A DNA stretch of 64,000 nt from Streptomyces xanthophaeus (GTDB lineage Bacteria > Actinomycetota > Actinomycetes > Streptomycetales > Streptomycetaceae), in the NCBI RefSeq assembly GCF_030440515.1, contig NZ_CP076543.1:6859001-6923000 (forward strand), given 5' to 3'. The notes beneath the pieces are model-generated. The model had not been told where the DNA came from and did not search any database. It worked only from the letters and a program-made list of their open reading frames with translations. A program made the position numbers and the translations under genes. Below, piece by piece: positions 50,839-59,381 of the stretch (position 1 is its first letter; each line of letters opens with the position of its first letter).

Positions 50839-51531
50839 ATGACCACCACATTCATCACCGGGGCCAACAAGTCCCTCGGTTTTGAAACCGCTCGTCGCCT
50901 CGTCGAGGCGGGGCACACCGTCATCCTCGGTGCCCGCCACCGTGAGCGCGGTCGGGCCGCGGCCGAGTCGCTCGGCGCCCGGTTCGTTCAGATCGACGTG
51001 ACCGACGACGCCTCGGTCCAGGCCGCGGCCGCGGATGTCGCCGCGCATGAGGGAGCGATCGACGTCCTGGTCAACAACGCCGGCGTCCTGGGCAAGGTCG
51101 GCCCCGTCGAGGAGTACACCGCGGCCGACGTGAGTGCCGTGCTCGACGTGAACGTCGTCGGGATCGTGCGCGTCACGCACGCCTTCCTCCCGCTGCTGCG
51201 CAAATCGCCGAACCCCGTCATCGTCAACGTGTCCAGCGGGATGGGCTCCTTCAGCATGACCCAGGACCCGGCGCGGATCGAGTCGCAGTATGCCCTGCCC
51301 CTCTACTGCGCCTCGAAGACCGCGGTCACGATGCTCACGACGCAGTACGCCAAGGAACTGAAGGACGTGAAGGTCAACGCCGCAGACCCCGGGCAGACCG
51401 CGACCGACTTCACCGGCGGCCTCGGACACAGCGTCGCCGACGGCGCAGAGTCCATCGTGACCCTCGCGACGATCGGCCCGGACGGGCCGACGGGACAGTT
51501 CACCGACCGATCCGGGAACCTCCCGTGGTGA
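50839..51531 (+). CDS. Short-chain dehydrogenase/reductase
   Basis: A 230-residue classical SDR. Cofactor motif TFITGANKSLGFETARRLVE, D-V in QIDVTDDAS, NNAG in VLVNNAGVLG, catalytic Ser in VNVSSGMGSFS and Y-x-x-x-K in LYCASKTAVTM, then the AADPGQTATDFTG loop. GAGGAG precedes the ATG. Typical of carbonyl reductases controlled by MmyB-type regulators. It is probably co-induced with the ABM protein at 49383. Confidence 0.93.
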   Translation: MTTTFITGANKSLGFETARRLVEAGHTVILGARHRERGRAAAESLGARFVQIDVTDDASVQAAAADVAAHEGAIDVLVNNAGVLGKVGPVEEYTAADVSAVLDVNVVGIVRVTHAFLPLLRKSPNPVIVNVSSGMGSFSMTQDPARIESQYALPLYCASKTAVTMLTTQYAKELKDVKVNAADPGQTATDFTGGLGHSVADGAESIVTLATIGPDGPTGQFTDRSGNLPW

Positions 51532-51602
51532 ACCTGCCCTGAGCTCAGGGTCGGTCGACCCACCTCCCTGCGCGTACCTCATGCTCGTGATCTCTGTGCT
51601 CA

Positions 51603-51956
51603 GTGATCACGAAGGTCGGCCGTGCCCGCCCCGATCCAGGCCAGCAGGCGCTGGCCCGTCGAGCGCACGCATTCGTGGATGAACGGCTACGGCAAGCTTC
51701 GGCGCTGCACCGAGAGAAACGGCAGGTCGTGGACCTCTGCCTCTACCTCGCCGCTACCCTCGTCACACTTCGCATGATGATCTGGCAGGCACGCAGCCGC
51801 TACCGCTGGGTCCAAGAGCCGATCCGGCGGCCCACAGCGGATAGCCGCAGCTCAGCGCCTCCCCACCGCGCCCGCGCCCGCTGCCTCCAGCAGGACCAGA
51901 GATATGACGAGGCCCTTGCCTTCCCAGCCGACCAGGTGAGCGCTGCGGCCGCCTAA
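51603..51956 (+). CDS. Small hypothetical protein, possible gene remnant
   Basis: A 117-residue open frame I cannot assign. The central part (FVDERLRQASALHREKRQVV, LCLYLAATLVTLRMMIWQAR) has helical character, while the C-terminus is Arg/Pro/Ala low complexity. No clear ribosome site precedes the GTG. It overlaps the convergent gene by 4 bp. It could be a fragment of a larger gene in this decayed patch. Confidence 0.35.
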   Translation: MITKVGRARPDPGQQALARRAHAFVDERLRQASALHREKRQVVDLCLYLAATLVTLRMMIWQARSRYRWVQEPIRRPTADSRSSAPPHRARARCLQQDQRYDEALAFPADQVSAAAA

Positions 51957-52387
51957 CCCGAGACCGCCCGCTGGTCCGAGGACCGGACCCAGGGAGCGAA
52001 GCGCTGACCGGGTACTGCATCCTCACGCCAGTAGCGCAGGACGGTTTCCTGGACGATGTCGAGTCGCTCTGCGGCGATCAGGCACGAGACCGGCTCTTGC
52101 CCTCCCGCATCGGCCTCGAAGGCGACCACGACGGGCGGCCTCTCGCCGAGCTGACGAGTGACCCTGAGGAGCTCGTCCGCCGTCGGTGCGCGGAAGGTCG
52201 GATCGTAGAACACCGACGGGCAGTTGACGAGCAGCGGATCGCCGAAGACCAGTTCCAGGCTGTGGTAGTACGACAGGTCGTAGTTGGCGGCGAGCCTGAG
52301 CTGTCCGCCGTCCCAGGCAACGACGTCCCAGTCCCACCAGGGCCCCTCAGGGAGCTGGATTCCCGCATGTGTTCCCTCGACGTCCAC
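51953..52387 (-). CDS. Hypothetical protein, possible immunity-type
   Basis: A 144-residue soluble acidic protein, unrecognised. It is rich in Trp, Asp and Tyr (LPEGPWWDWDVVAWDGGQLR, LAANYDLSYYHSLELVFGDP, FYDPTFRAPTADELLRVTRQ), a composition seen in many stand-alone immunity-like proteins, but no toxin is adjacent. GTG 52387 has AGGAGG 8 nt upstream, which supports translation. Confidence 0.65.
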   Translation of the reverse strand: MDVEGTHAGIQLPEGPWWDWDVVAWDGGQLRLAANYDLSYYHSLELVFGDPLLVNCPSVFYDPTFRAPTADELLRVTRQLGERPPVVVAFEADAGGQEPVSCLIAAERLDIVQETVLRYWREDAVPGQRFAPWVRSSDQRAVSG

Positions 52388-52554
52388 CCGCGCCCTCCTG
52401 CCGTTCGAACAGATCGACAGGCTACAAGCGGCTATGACCGTGCGTGCGGCTTGACCAGTCAGGACCCTGAGGTGTCTGGATAGCCCCGTTCGCAGGACTG
52501 AGCCCGCGTGCCTTCGGCAAGTTGATGAGGCAGCTGCGCCGCGAGGGCGGCGAC

Positions 52555-52800
52555 GCGCCGGGCCGTGGTCGGCCGTGGAAGCTGTCCCTGGAGGACCGGG
52601 TGCCATCGGTGGCCGCGTACTGGCGCACACCAACATGACCCTGCGTCAACTCGCGCCGCTCTTCGGAGTGTCCAAGTCCACCGCCGATCGCGTCATCGAC
52701 CACCTCGGCCCCAGGCTCGCGCCGGCCCCCACGCAGGCGCTTCGCCAAGGACGCGGTGCTGATCGTGGACGGGACGCTGGTACCCACCTCGCAGTCTCGG
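52555..52800 (+). pseudogene. IS5-type transposase remnant
   Basis: Fragment of an N-terminal transposase region: RPWKLSLEDRVPSVAAYWRT in one frame, then TLRQLAPLFGVSKSTADRVI in a second, then KDAVLIVDGTLVPTSQS in a third. These match the HTH and first DDE segment of IS5-group transposases (K-L-x-L-E-D-R, F-G-V-S-K-S, D-G-T-L-V-P-T). At least two frameshifts and a missing C-terminus show it is dead. It ends against the VOC gene. Confidence 0.8.
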
Positions 52801-52807
52801 AGGAGAA

Positions 52808-53239
52808 TCAGGCGAGGCAGAACTCGTTGCCCTCGATGTCCTGCATCGTGATGCACGACTCGTTGACGCCATCGGCCCGCTGCGTCAGCACGTGTTTCCC
52901 GCCGAGCGCCACCAACCGTGCGCATTCGGCCTCAAGGGTGGCCAGGCGCTCCTCACCCACGAGCCCGGCGCCGGCCCGCACATCGAGATGCACCCGGTTC
53001 TTGACGACCTTGCCTTCGGGAACTCGCTGGAAGAGCAAGCGCGGGCCCACGCCCGAGGGGTCGGTGCACGCGAAGTAGATCTCATCCTCGGGCGGCAGCG
53101 AGCGGTGGTACTCCTCCCACGTGGCAAAGCCCTCCGGGACCGTCGGTACGACGTACCCCAGCACCTCGCACCAGAAGGCGGCGAGGGGCGCAGGCTCCGC
53201 GCAATCGAAGGTCACTTGGAACTGTTTGATCGTTGACAT
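52808..53239 (-). CDS. VOC-family (glyoxalase-like) protein
   Basis: A 143-residue protein with two beta-alpha-beta-beta-beta modules: KQFQVTFDCAEPAPLAAFWC, LGYVVPTVPEGF and LLFQRVPEGKVVKNRVHLDV, then HVLTQRADGVNESCITMQDI and EGNEFCLA, the Glyoxalase_6 pattern. Function in this family ranges from isomerase to drug binding; not assigned here. Confidence 0.9.
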   Translation of the reverse strand: MSTIKQFQVTFDCAEPAPLAAFWCEVLGYVVPTVPEGFATWEEYHRSLPPEDEIYFACTDPSGVGPRLLFQRVPEGKVVKNRVHLDVRAGAGLVGEERLATLEAECARLVALGGKHVLTQRADGVNESCITMQDIEGNEFCLA

Positions 53240-53421
53240 CGGCGCACGATAACAGGGGCCCTGCTCATCTCCCCAGGTCGGGAGGGGTCAGCACGTTGCC
53301 GGGAGGAGGCGCCTGCTACCCCCTGCTGTGTCGTGCGGTCACAGGGGCGAACCGAGGTCGGTGCCTCCTCAAAGGGAACGTGGGATGCGATCCCGGCCAG
53401 CCACTGTCGTGCTGCCAAAGA

Positions 53422-53769
53422 TCAGTTACGGAGCAACCCTTGGCCCCGAGAATCAACTGCGAACATTCCGGGATACTGCTGCCTCACGGTGTCGGCACGG
53501 GCCGGAGACACCTCCAAAGCGAGCCCCCTAGCACCCTTCTCGACTTCCTCTGCCTTCTTTTCGGCAGCCTGTGCCTTCTTCTCGGACACGTCAGCCTGAC
53601 CTGCGAAGAAGAAGGATGGGATGGCTCCCACTGCGACACCCACGATGAGGCCGACGACGGTCCACAGCTGATCGATGTCCTTATGGTCTGCGGCCAGGCG
53701 CACCGTAAAGGCAACCAAGGCAAGAAATGCCAATCCGATCAGAGTCGATGCCCACATGTTGGACTTCAC
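53422..53769 (-). CDS. Small membrane protein with coiled coil
   Basis: About 115 residues. Two hydrophobic spans (STLIGLAFLALVAFTVRLA and LWTVVGLIVGVAVGAIPSFF), then an Ala/Glu/Lys coiled coil (ADVSEKKAQAAEKKAEEVEK) and a short tail. GTG 53769 is preferred because GGAGGTG lies 7 nt upstream; the frame is open to 53784. Unknown function. Such two-span proteins with a cytosolic coiled coil are common on mobile islands. Confidence 0.7.
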   Translation of the reverse strand: MKSNMWASTLIGLAFLALVAFTVRLAADHKDIDQLWTVVGLIVGVAVGAIPSFFFAGQADVSEKKAQAAEKKAEEVEKGARGLALEVSPARADTVRQQYPGMFAVDSRGQGLLRN

Positions 53770-53980
53770 AGCCAGCACCTCCACGAGTCATGTCGTACGC
53801 CTGTCAGCGACAGCTGGTCCGGACACGAGTGGGCCGCGGTCACTGGCCCATGAAAGCTACGGGCGGCTCTCGCGTCGACGCGCGAACGGCAGCACCGTTG
53901 AATTACTCCCTGCTACAAGGCTATTGCAGACACGCTCACCTGTCGTCCGGGGCTCTCGCGCTGAGCGGCAAGGGGGAGCA

Positions 53981-54340
53981 GTGGACCAGTCACCCGAGTT
54001 GATCCTCGTCAGCGCCGACCTCGTGGCCCTCTATACGGGCAGGACTTCGAGCATCATTCGCCGATGGGCGAGCGAGGGCCGGATCACTGCATACGGTCAA
54101 GGTCGGGGCAAGGTCCGGTACAACTTGCTCGAACTTCCCAGAGCCGTAATGAATCCGTGGCCCGGTGAGCGCATCCTCGGTCAGCCGCCCAGACCTGCGA
54201 ATCGGCCGAGCGGTGCCTCCGCACCACCTCCTGGCGGGACCCTCAGCCGGCGGATGGCGTCCTCTCAACCCCTGGTCCCGCTGACCCCTGACCGTGCGGC
54301 TTCACCTCTAGGCTCGGGCCTTTTGCATGTCCAGGGATAG
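53981..54340 (+). CDS. HTH (excisionase/MerR-like) domain protein
   Basis: About 119 residues from GTG 53981, which has GGGGGA upstream. The N-terminal half LILVSADLVALYTGRTSSII then RRWASEGRITAYGQGRGKVR has the winged-helix pattern of small DNA-binding excisionase-like proteins (helix, turn, R-R-W-x-x-x-G-R-I). The C-terminus is Pro/Ser-rich and probably disordered. Its presence fits an integrated-element remnant. Confidence 0.65.
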   Translation: MDQSPELILVSADLVALYTGRTSSIIRRWASEGRITAYGQGRGKVRYNLLELPRAVMNPWPGERILGQPPRPANRPSGASAPPPGGTLSRRMASSQPLVPLTPDRAASPLGSGLLHVQG

Positions 54341-54607
54341 ATCGCCCCCTCCTCCTTCGTGAGCTAGCCCCAGAGCCGACGTGGGCTCGGAGAGGTCTAC
54401 CCATGCGACGGCCCTTGTCTTCCGCAGCCATGAGCGGCAGTGCAGGCAGTCGCTGCATGTCACGCCCCTTCTGGCCCGACACGTGTGTCAGACGGTGCGT
54501 GGTGCATCTGCGGTGCTCCTGAAACAACCTCCGTACGCCTGCCGGTGCGCGGCTCTCCTCAGCACCCTGTGTCCAGGGTCTGATGGGGGCCCGGCGAGGA
54601 GGTGGCG

Positions 54608-54727
54608 ATGGCGAGGCGGCGACGACCGCAGCCCAGGGACAGCCGAGGGCGTTTCACGAAGACCGGCGTTCCGCTGTGGCTCGGTGTCCTGGTGGTGGCC
54701 GTGGTGGTGCTTTCCTACGTTCGTTAG
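54608..54727 (+). CDS. 39-residue basic membrane microprotein
   Basis: ATG 54608 to TAG 54727. Basic N-terminus MARRRRPQPRDSRGRFTKTG followed by one hydrophobic span (VPLWLGVLVVAVVVLSYVR). A strong ribosome site GAGGAGGTG lies 3-6 nt upstream. The R-D-S-R-G-R-F-T element is familiar from small actinobacterial mobile-element proteins. Unknown function. Confidence 0.6.
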   Translation: MARRRRPQPRDSRGRFTKTGVPLWLGVLVVAVVVLSYVR

Positions 54728-54766
54728 CCGTCGACCTCACAGAGCGACGCCAGCTGCGCGAGGCGG

Positions 54767-55483
54767 GTGTCCAACCAGCCCGTCTCGGACCGAGCGGTCG
54801 GCCTTCAAGGGGGTGCCGGCGGAAACCCAGCACCCCCCTGTCCGATTCAGTCGTGTCCGCGGCGCACGCGGGGTCCGAGATCGGGCTGCCCGGACCCCTA
54901 CCGCTATGGCGAGGTAGTCGCCGAGAGCGACGAGGAGTTTTTGCGGGACTTGATCACTCGCCACCCGGACTACGAGGAGAAGGCGGGGGCGGGAGTCGGT
55001 GGCTTCGTGGTGGTGCGGACCGAGTGGAACAACCGCGGGTTGGTTCTGGTCCGGATCGACGGCTCGGAGATAGACATCTCGTGGCAGGAGTGCCTCAGGG
55101 CGACGCCTCACGCGCAGCAGGTGCGCGGGTGTCTACGGCGGGCGATCAAGGATCAGGTCATCACGCATGTCACCGAGGCTTTCAGGCATGGGCCGGTGGT
55201 GTGCGAGGTAACGGGGGACAGCGTCTCCTCGCCACAGCAAGCGGACGTGGATCATTGCCAGCCCGCGTTCGAGGAACTCGCTCAGAGTTTCATCCAGGAA
55301 AACGGCGGCCTGGAAGCTTTTGTCATTGCTCCCGACCATGCGGCCGGCTTCTCAGTTGCCGAGCTTGAAAACCCGGCGCTCGTCAGAGACTGGCAGGAGT
55401 ACCACCGCAAGCACGCCACGCTGCGCGTCGTTACCAGGCATGCCAACCGATCCATCCTCCGCAGGAAGATCCGTGACGAGTGA
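54767..55483 (+). CDS. DUF3223-like (DCL-type) protein
   Basis: Up to 238 residues. The region from about residue 47 (YGEVVAESDEEFLRDLITRH, PDYEEKAGAGVGGFVVVRTE, WNNRGLVLVRIDGSEIDISW, then RGCLRRAIKDQV) matches DUF3223/DCL proteins, where F-L-x-x-L-x-x-x-H-P and the ending R-x-x-I-x-x-Q are conserved. The following part resembles the extension that often ends in an HNH-type segment (DVDHCQPAFEELAQSFI). The first 45 residues are Pro/Cys-rich and family-unlike, so the true start or the upstream part may be altered. Confidence 0.65.
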   Translation: MSNQPVSDRAVGLQGGAGGNPAPPCPIQSCPRRTRGPRSGCPDPYRYGEVVAESDEEFLRDLITRHPDYEEKAGAGVGGFVVVRTEWNNRGLVLVRIDGSEIDISWQECLRATPHAQQVRGCLRRAIKDQVITHVTEAFRHGPVVCEVTGDSVSSPQQADVDHCQPAFEELAQSFIQENGGLEAFVIAPDHAAGFSVAELENPALVRDWQEYHRKHATLRVVTRHANRSILRRKIRDE

Positions 55484-55672
55484 GGGCTACCCGGGCCGCG
55501 GCCCATTCGCGAGACGAGGGAGGGGCCGCAACAGCCCCTTGACCGCTTGACCTGCTGAAACGCGTGCGTGTGGATCGCCTGCACCACGTCTTGGTGTGGA
55601 ACCCCGCACGTGCCATCGGCCGGACAGCGCGCTCGGCGTGCTGGACCGGCGCTGGCGGGGCAGGCTGGGGGC

Positions 55673-55900
55673 GTGTCGGATCAGACGGAAATCATCGTGC
55701 ATCCCGTGTCCCCGAAGGGCGGCCGGGAGGTCACCGTCCATGCGCTCGGCGTGGACGTGGACCTCGGGCGCGCGCACACGCCGAGGGACGTTGCCGAGTT
55801 CCTGCGTCGCGCCGGCCTGGAGGACGTGGACCTGAGCGAGGACGGGCCGATCACCTGGGAGGGCGGCGGCCCCGAGGTGTGGAAGCGCCCCGACGGCTGA
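55673..55900 (+). CDS. Small conserved hypothetical protein
   Basis: A 75-residue soluble protein: TEIIVHPVSPKGGREVTVHA, GRAHTPRDVAEFLRRAGLED, ITWEGGGPEVWKRPDG. Small acidic proteins of this pattern are scattered in Streptomyces, function unknown. GTG 55673 has GGGGGC just upstream. The 190 bp before it hold no other convincing gene. Confidence 0.6.
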   Translation: MSDQTEIIVHPVSPKGGREVTVHALGVDVDLGRAHTPRDVAEFLRRAGLEDVDLSEDGPITWEGGGPEVWKRPDG

Positions 55901-56052
55901 GGGGCAGCCGCGGTACCTGGGGAGCCAGTCGGGGAGCCACCGGAGGCAGCACAGGGCGGATCTTCCTGGACCGGCATGGACCGTGGGGAGCCGGAGCCCT
56001 GGGGTGCCAGGGGTCCGCAGCGCCGGATCCTGAGGCCCCTCCTACCTCGACC

Positions 56053-56085
56053 TTAATAACGTTCTAAGAGGTCCTCTCAGAAGCC
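56053..56085. promoter_or_regulatory. Triple 11-bp repeat before the two-component operon
   Basis: TTAATAACG (56053), CTAAGAGGT (56064) and TCTCAGAAG (56075) start at exact 11-bp steps and resemble the CTAAGAACG repeat at 49282-49301; AACGTTCTAAGA is shared exactly. The location just upstream of the response regulator suggests autoregulation. Confidence 0.55.
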
Positions 56086-56103
56086 TTTGGCAGGCTTTGC
56101 CCC

Positions 56104-56841
56104 ATGAGCTCCACGGACAGCACACGCAGCACGGGCGGTACAGGCGGTACGGGCAGGCAGCGCATCCTCGTCGTCGACGACGAGCCCGAGGTGAGGGCAG
56201 CCGTCGAGGACGGACTCGCGGTCGAGGGGTACGAGGTCCGGGGCGCCCCGGACGGCCTCGCGGCGCTCTCCCAGGTCGCGGCCTGGGAGCCCGACGCGGT
56301 CGTCCTCGACGTGATGATGCCCGTACTCGACGGCCTCGCCGTCTGCCGGCAGCTGCGGGCGCTGGGCGACCGTACCCCTGTCCTCGTCCTGACCGCTCTC
56401 GACTCCGTCAGCGAGCGCGTCGACGGACTGGACGCGGGCGCCGACGACTACCTCGTCAAACCCTTCGCCCTGGACGAGCTGGTCGCCCGGGTCCGTGCGC
56501 TCCTGCGACGGGCCGCACCCGAACCCGCCGGCACCGCCGCCGCCCCGCTCGGTTTCGCCGACCTCGTCCTGGACCCCGCGACCCGGACCGGGCGCCGGGG
56601 GAGCCGTCCGCTGGAATTCAGCCGGACCGAAGCGGCCCTGCTCGAACTGCTCCTGCGCCACCCCGGCCAGGTACTCCCGCGCGAGCTGATCCTCGAACTG
56701 GTGTGGGGGCGGGATTTCGGGCCGGACTCCAACTCCCTCGCCGTCTACGTCGGCTACCTGCGCCGGAAACTGGAGGCCGCGGGCGAGCCCCGGCTGGTGC
56801 ACACCGTCCACGGGGTCGGCTACCGGCTGGACGCGGCGTGA
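56104..56841 (+). CDS. OmpR-family response regulator
   Basis: A 245-residue regulator. Receiver at residues 20-135 with acidic pair DD25-26 (ILVVDDEPEV), phospho-acceptor Asp69 in VVLDVMMPVLDG, Thr in VLTAL and Lys in YLVKPFALDEL. The C-terminal winged helix has FSRTEAALLELLLRHPGQVL, then PDSNSLAVYVGYLRRKLEAA and TVHGVGYRLD. The histidine kinase gene overlaps its stop as GTGA. It may bind the 11-bp repeats upstream of itself and at 49282. Confidence 0.95.
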   Translation: MSSTDSTRSTGGTGGTGRQRILVVDDEPEVRAAVEDGLAVEGYEVRGAPDGLAALSQVAAWEPDAVVLDVMMPVLDGLAVCRQLRALGDRTPVLVLTALDSVSERVDGLDAGADDYLVKPFALDELVARVRALLRRAAPEPAGTAAAPLGFADLVLDPATRTGRRGSRPLEFSRTEAALLELLLRHPGQVLPRELILELVWGRDFGPDSNSLAVYVGYLRRKLEAAGEPRLVHTVHGVGYRLDAA

Positions 56842-58223
56842 GCGGCGGCCGCCGGCGGCTCGGCCGGGTCTGGCGCAGGCGCGGCCCGCTGCGCACCCGG
56901 CTGGCGCTTTCGGTCACCGCCGCCGTGGCCCTCGTGGCCGTCGGGGTGTGCGCGGCGGCGTTCCTGGTGGTCCGGTCCGCACTCTACGAGCAGCTCGACC
57001 TCAGCCTCACCCAGTCCGCGCGGCTTGCCGCCCAGCGCAACCCGGGGTCCGCGCCGGGCACCCTGGCCGGGGAATGCCGGTTCCTGGCGGCGCCCGCCTG
57101 CGCGGAGGTCGTTCCCGCCGATCCGGCCGACGACCCCCGCCCGCCGGGACAGCTCCCCGTCGCCCCCGCCGCACGCAAGGTCGCCGTAGGCACGAAGTCC
57201 CCCTACTACACGAACATCACGGTCGCCGGACACCCCGCCCGGATGCTCACCACCGACTACGCCAAGGGCCGCGCGCTCCAGGTCGCCCTGCGGGCCGACA
57301 CGGTCGAGGACGGCATCGGGGAAGCCGCACGCTGGCTGGTCCTGACGGCCGCCGCCGGCGTCCTGCTGGCCGCCCTCCTCGGCTACTGGGTCTCACGGAC
57401 CGGCCTCGCCCCGGTCGCCCGGCTCACCGCGACCGCCGAGCGGATCGCCGCCACCCGCGACGCACGGCACCGGATCGAACTGCCGCCACCGGGACGGGAG
57501 GACGAGATCACCCGGCTGGCCACCAGCTTCAACACCATGCTGGGGGAGCTCGAACAGTCGGTCGCCGCGCAGCGCCAGCTGGTCGCGGACGCCTCCCACG
57601 AACTGCGTACCCCGCTGACGGCACTGCGGACCAACGCCGAACTGCTGGCCCGGGCCGACCGGCTCACCCCCGACCAGCGCGAGCGCGCCTCGGCCGCGCT
57701 GGGGCGGCAGCTGCGGGAGGTGACGGGGCTCGTCAACGACCTGATCGAGCTGGCGCGCGACGAAGAGCCGCAGCCGCTGGTGGAACAGGTCCGGCTGGGT
57801 GCGCTGGTGGAGCACTGCGCACAGGCGGCCCGGACGCACTGGCCGGCCGTGCCCTTCCACGTACGCGTGCCGGCCGAGCCCGTCGTGGTGCCGGGGGTAC
57901 CCGCGCGACTCAGCCGGCTGCTGGGGAACCTGCTCGACAACGCTGCCAAGTTCAGCCGGGACGGGCTGCCCGTCGAGGTGGAGCTGGTGGCGGGCGCCCC
58001 GGGCCGGGGAGCGGAGCTGACGGTCCGTGACCACGGTCCGGGCATCTCGACGGACGACCTTCCGCACATCTTCGACCGGTTCTACCGGGCAGGGGCGGCC
58101 CGCGCCCTGCCGGGGTCCGGACTGGGCCTCGCCATGGCACGGCAGATCGCACGGGCGCACTCCGCCGAGCTGACGGCGGAGCAAGCCCCGGGCGGGGGCG
58201 CGTTGTTCCGGCTGGCGTTCTGA
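56838..58223 (+). CDS. Sensor histidine kinase (MprB/BaeS-like)
   Basis: A 461-residue membrane kinase. First span ALSVTAAVALVAVGVCAAAF, an extracellular sensor domain of about 110 residues with two Cys (ECRFLAAPACAEV), second span ARWLVLTAAAGVLLAALLGYWVS-like near residue 165, HAMP (GLAPVARLTATAERIAATRD), H-box DASHELRTPLTAL with His254, N-box NLLDNAAKFSRDG, and G-boxes RDHGPGIS and GSGLGLAMARQIAR. Forms a two-component system with the preceding regulator. A cell-envelope stimulus is plausible from the neighbouring wall genes. Confidence 0.95.
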   Translation: MSGGRRRLGRVWRRRGPLRTRLALSVTAAVALVAVGVCAAAFLVVRSALYEQLDLSLTQSARLAAQRNPGSAPGTLAGECRFLAAPACAEVVPADPADDPRPPGQLPVAPAARKVAVGTKSPYYTNITVAGHPARMLTTDYAKGRALQVALRADTVEDGIGEAARWLVLTAAAGVLLAALLGYWVSRTGLAPVARLTATAERIAATRDARHRIELPPPGREDEITRLATSFNTMLGELEQSVAAQRQLVADASHELRTPLTALRTNAELLARADRLTPDQRERASAALGRQLREVTGLVNDLIELARDEEPQPLVEQVRLGALVEHCAQAARTHWPAVPFHVRVPAEPVVVPGVPARLSRLLGNLLDNAAKFSRDGLPVEVELVAGAPGRGAELTVRDHGPGISTDDLPHIFDRFYRAGAARALPGSGLGLAMARQIARAHSAELTAEQAPGGGALFRLAF

Positions 58224-58225
58224 CC

Positions 58226-58261
58226 GCCCTCTGCAGGGCCGAAACCGGCCCTGCAGAGGGC
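58226..58261 (+). terminator. Terminator of the two-component operon
   Basis: Perfect 16-bp stem GCCCTCTGCAGGGCCG (58226-58241) with 58246-58261 and a 4-nt loop, 3 bp after the kinase stop. The next 179 bp hold no gene and should include the promoter of the peptidoglycan-binding genes. Confidence 0.92.
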
Positions 58262-58440
58262 AGGAGGAATCCCGCTCGCACCGAGCCGCGGGACGTCCCT
58301 GGGACGAGGTCTGGAAAGTGGCTCTGAGCTGGGTGGATGTTCGTCCCTCGTGTCCCGGGCGGATGGGACGCGGGAGGCGGCTGCGCTGCCTGTGGCAGCT
58401 TTTCGATGTCACCCGGTCACCGGCGAAAGGCTCTTTCGAC

Positions 58441-58836
58441 ATGCGCATCACCCGCCCCGCCAAGGGCGTCACCTCGCTCCTCCTCGCGGCTGTCTCGGCC
58501 GGCGCCCTGCTCGTCTCCGCGCCGGCCGCCTATGCGGACGACTCCTCGTACAAGATCTGCAAGGACACGTACGGCACGCGTCTCTCCCCGAGCGGGCGCT
58601 ACAACATCCCGCGGTACAACTACTCCCAGGGCGACTCCGACGTCTGCGTCGCCGGCCTCCAGGAGCTCGTCAAGGACTACGGCCTGACCTCGTGGGAGCA
58701 GGGCGGCGGCAACTTCGTCGACGGCGTCTTCGGCGCCCGTACCAACTCGGCCATCCGCAGGTTCCAGAGCGCCCACAACCTCGACGCCGACGGCATCGTG
58801 GGTCCGCGGACCTGGGAGAAGCTCCTGACGGGCTGA
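58441..58836 (+). CDS. Secreted peptidoglycan-binding domain protein 1
   Basis: A 131-residue exported protein: signal peptide to about residue 33 (GVTSLLLAAVSAGALLVSAP, then AYA), then a PG_binding_1-type helical domain (VCVAGLQELVKDYGLTSWEQ, FVDGVFGARTNSAIRRFQSA, DADGIVGPRTWEKLL). No catalytic domain. It is first of three tandem paralogues; each has two Cys (residues about 40 and 69) that likely form a disulfide. Likely anchors to or senses the cell wall. Confidence 0.9.
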   Translation: MRITRPAKGVTSLLLAAVSAGALLVSAPAAYADDSSYKICKDTYGTRLSPSGRYNIPRYNYSQGDSDVCVAGLQELVKDYGLTSWEQGGGNFVDGVFGARTNSAIRRFQSAHNLDADGIVGPRTWEKLLTG

Positions 58837-58927
58837 GCACCGCCCGCTCCCCGCGATTCCCTTCTCCGTCCCTCCTTCCCCTCCTTTCTTTCCGCTTCCT
58901 TTCCTCATCGACAGGAGACGCTTTCCC

Positions 58928-59335
58928 ATGTCCTCGTTGCGCCGCATCCGCCCCCTGGCGGCCCTCGCGCTCGCCGCGGCCGCCGTCGGCACGCTGCTGG
59001 TCACCGCCCCCACCGCCCAGGCCAGTTGGGACAACGAGCTGCAGGCGTGCAAGAACGCGTACGGCTCCGAGGTGTACATGGCCTGGGAGATCCCCACGGT
59101 GGTGCTCGCCAAGGGCTCGTCCGGGGTGTGCGTCCGGGAGCTCCAGGAGGAGCTGCTCGAGGCCGGCGCCGTCCGCAGCGAGGACCAGCCCGGCTTCGTC
59201 GACGGAAAGTTCGGCCCCAAGACGTACAACGCGGTGGTGAACTTCCAGCGCAGCGGCTCGACCCCGGGCGGCGCGGACGGCGTCGTCGGGCGCTACACCT
59301 GGCACCACCTGATCGCCACCGTCTACTTCGACTAG
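58928..59335 (+). CDS. Secreted peptidoglycan-binding domain protein 2
   Basis: A 135-residue paralogue of the preceding protein: signal peptide (LAALALAAAAVGTLLVTAPT, QAS), Cys in QACKNAYGSEV and GVCVRELQEELLEAGAV, and the domain ending FVDGKFGPKTYNAVVNFQRS, GADGVVGRYTWHHLI. It shares gene order and spacing with its neighbours, so the three probably arose by tandem duplication and diverged. Confidence 0.9.
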   Translation: MSSLRRIRPLAALALAAAAVGTLLVTAPTAQASWDNELQACKNAYGSEVYMAWEIPTVVLAKGSSGVCVRELQEELLEAGAVRSEDQPGFVDGKFGPKTYNAVVNFQRSGSTPGGADGVVGRYTWHHLIATVYFD

Positions 59336-59381
59336 TCCGGGTGGCCGGCATGCCCACCCCCACCGAAAGGAACCTCCTGGC

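Noticed and set aside
51532..56050. Prophage or integrative element with defined ends
   Set aside because: No integrase, structural genes, tRNA target or flanking direct repeats could be seen.
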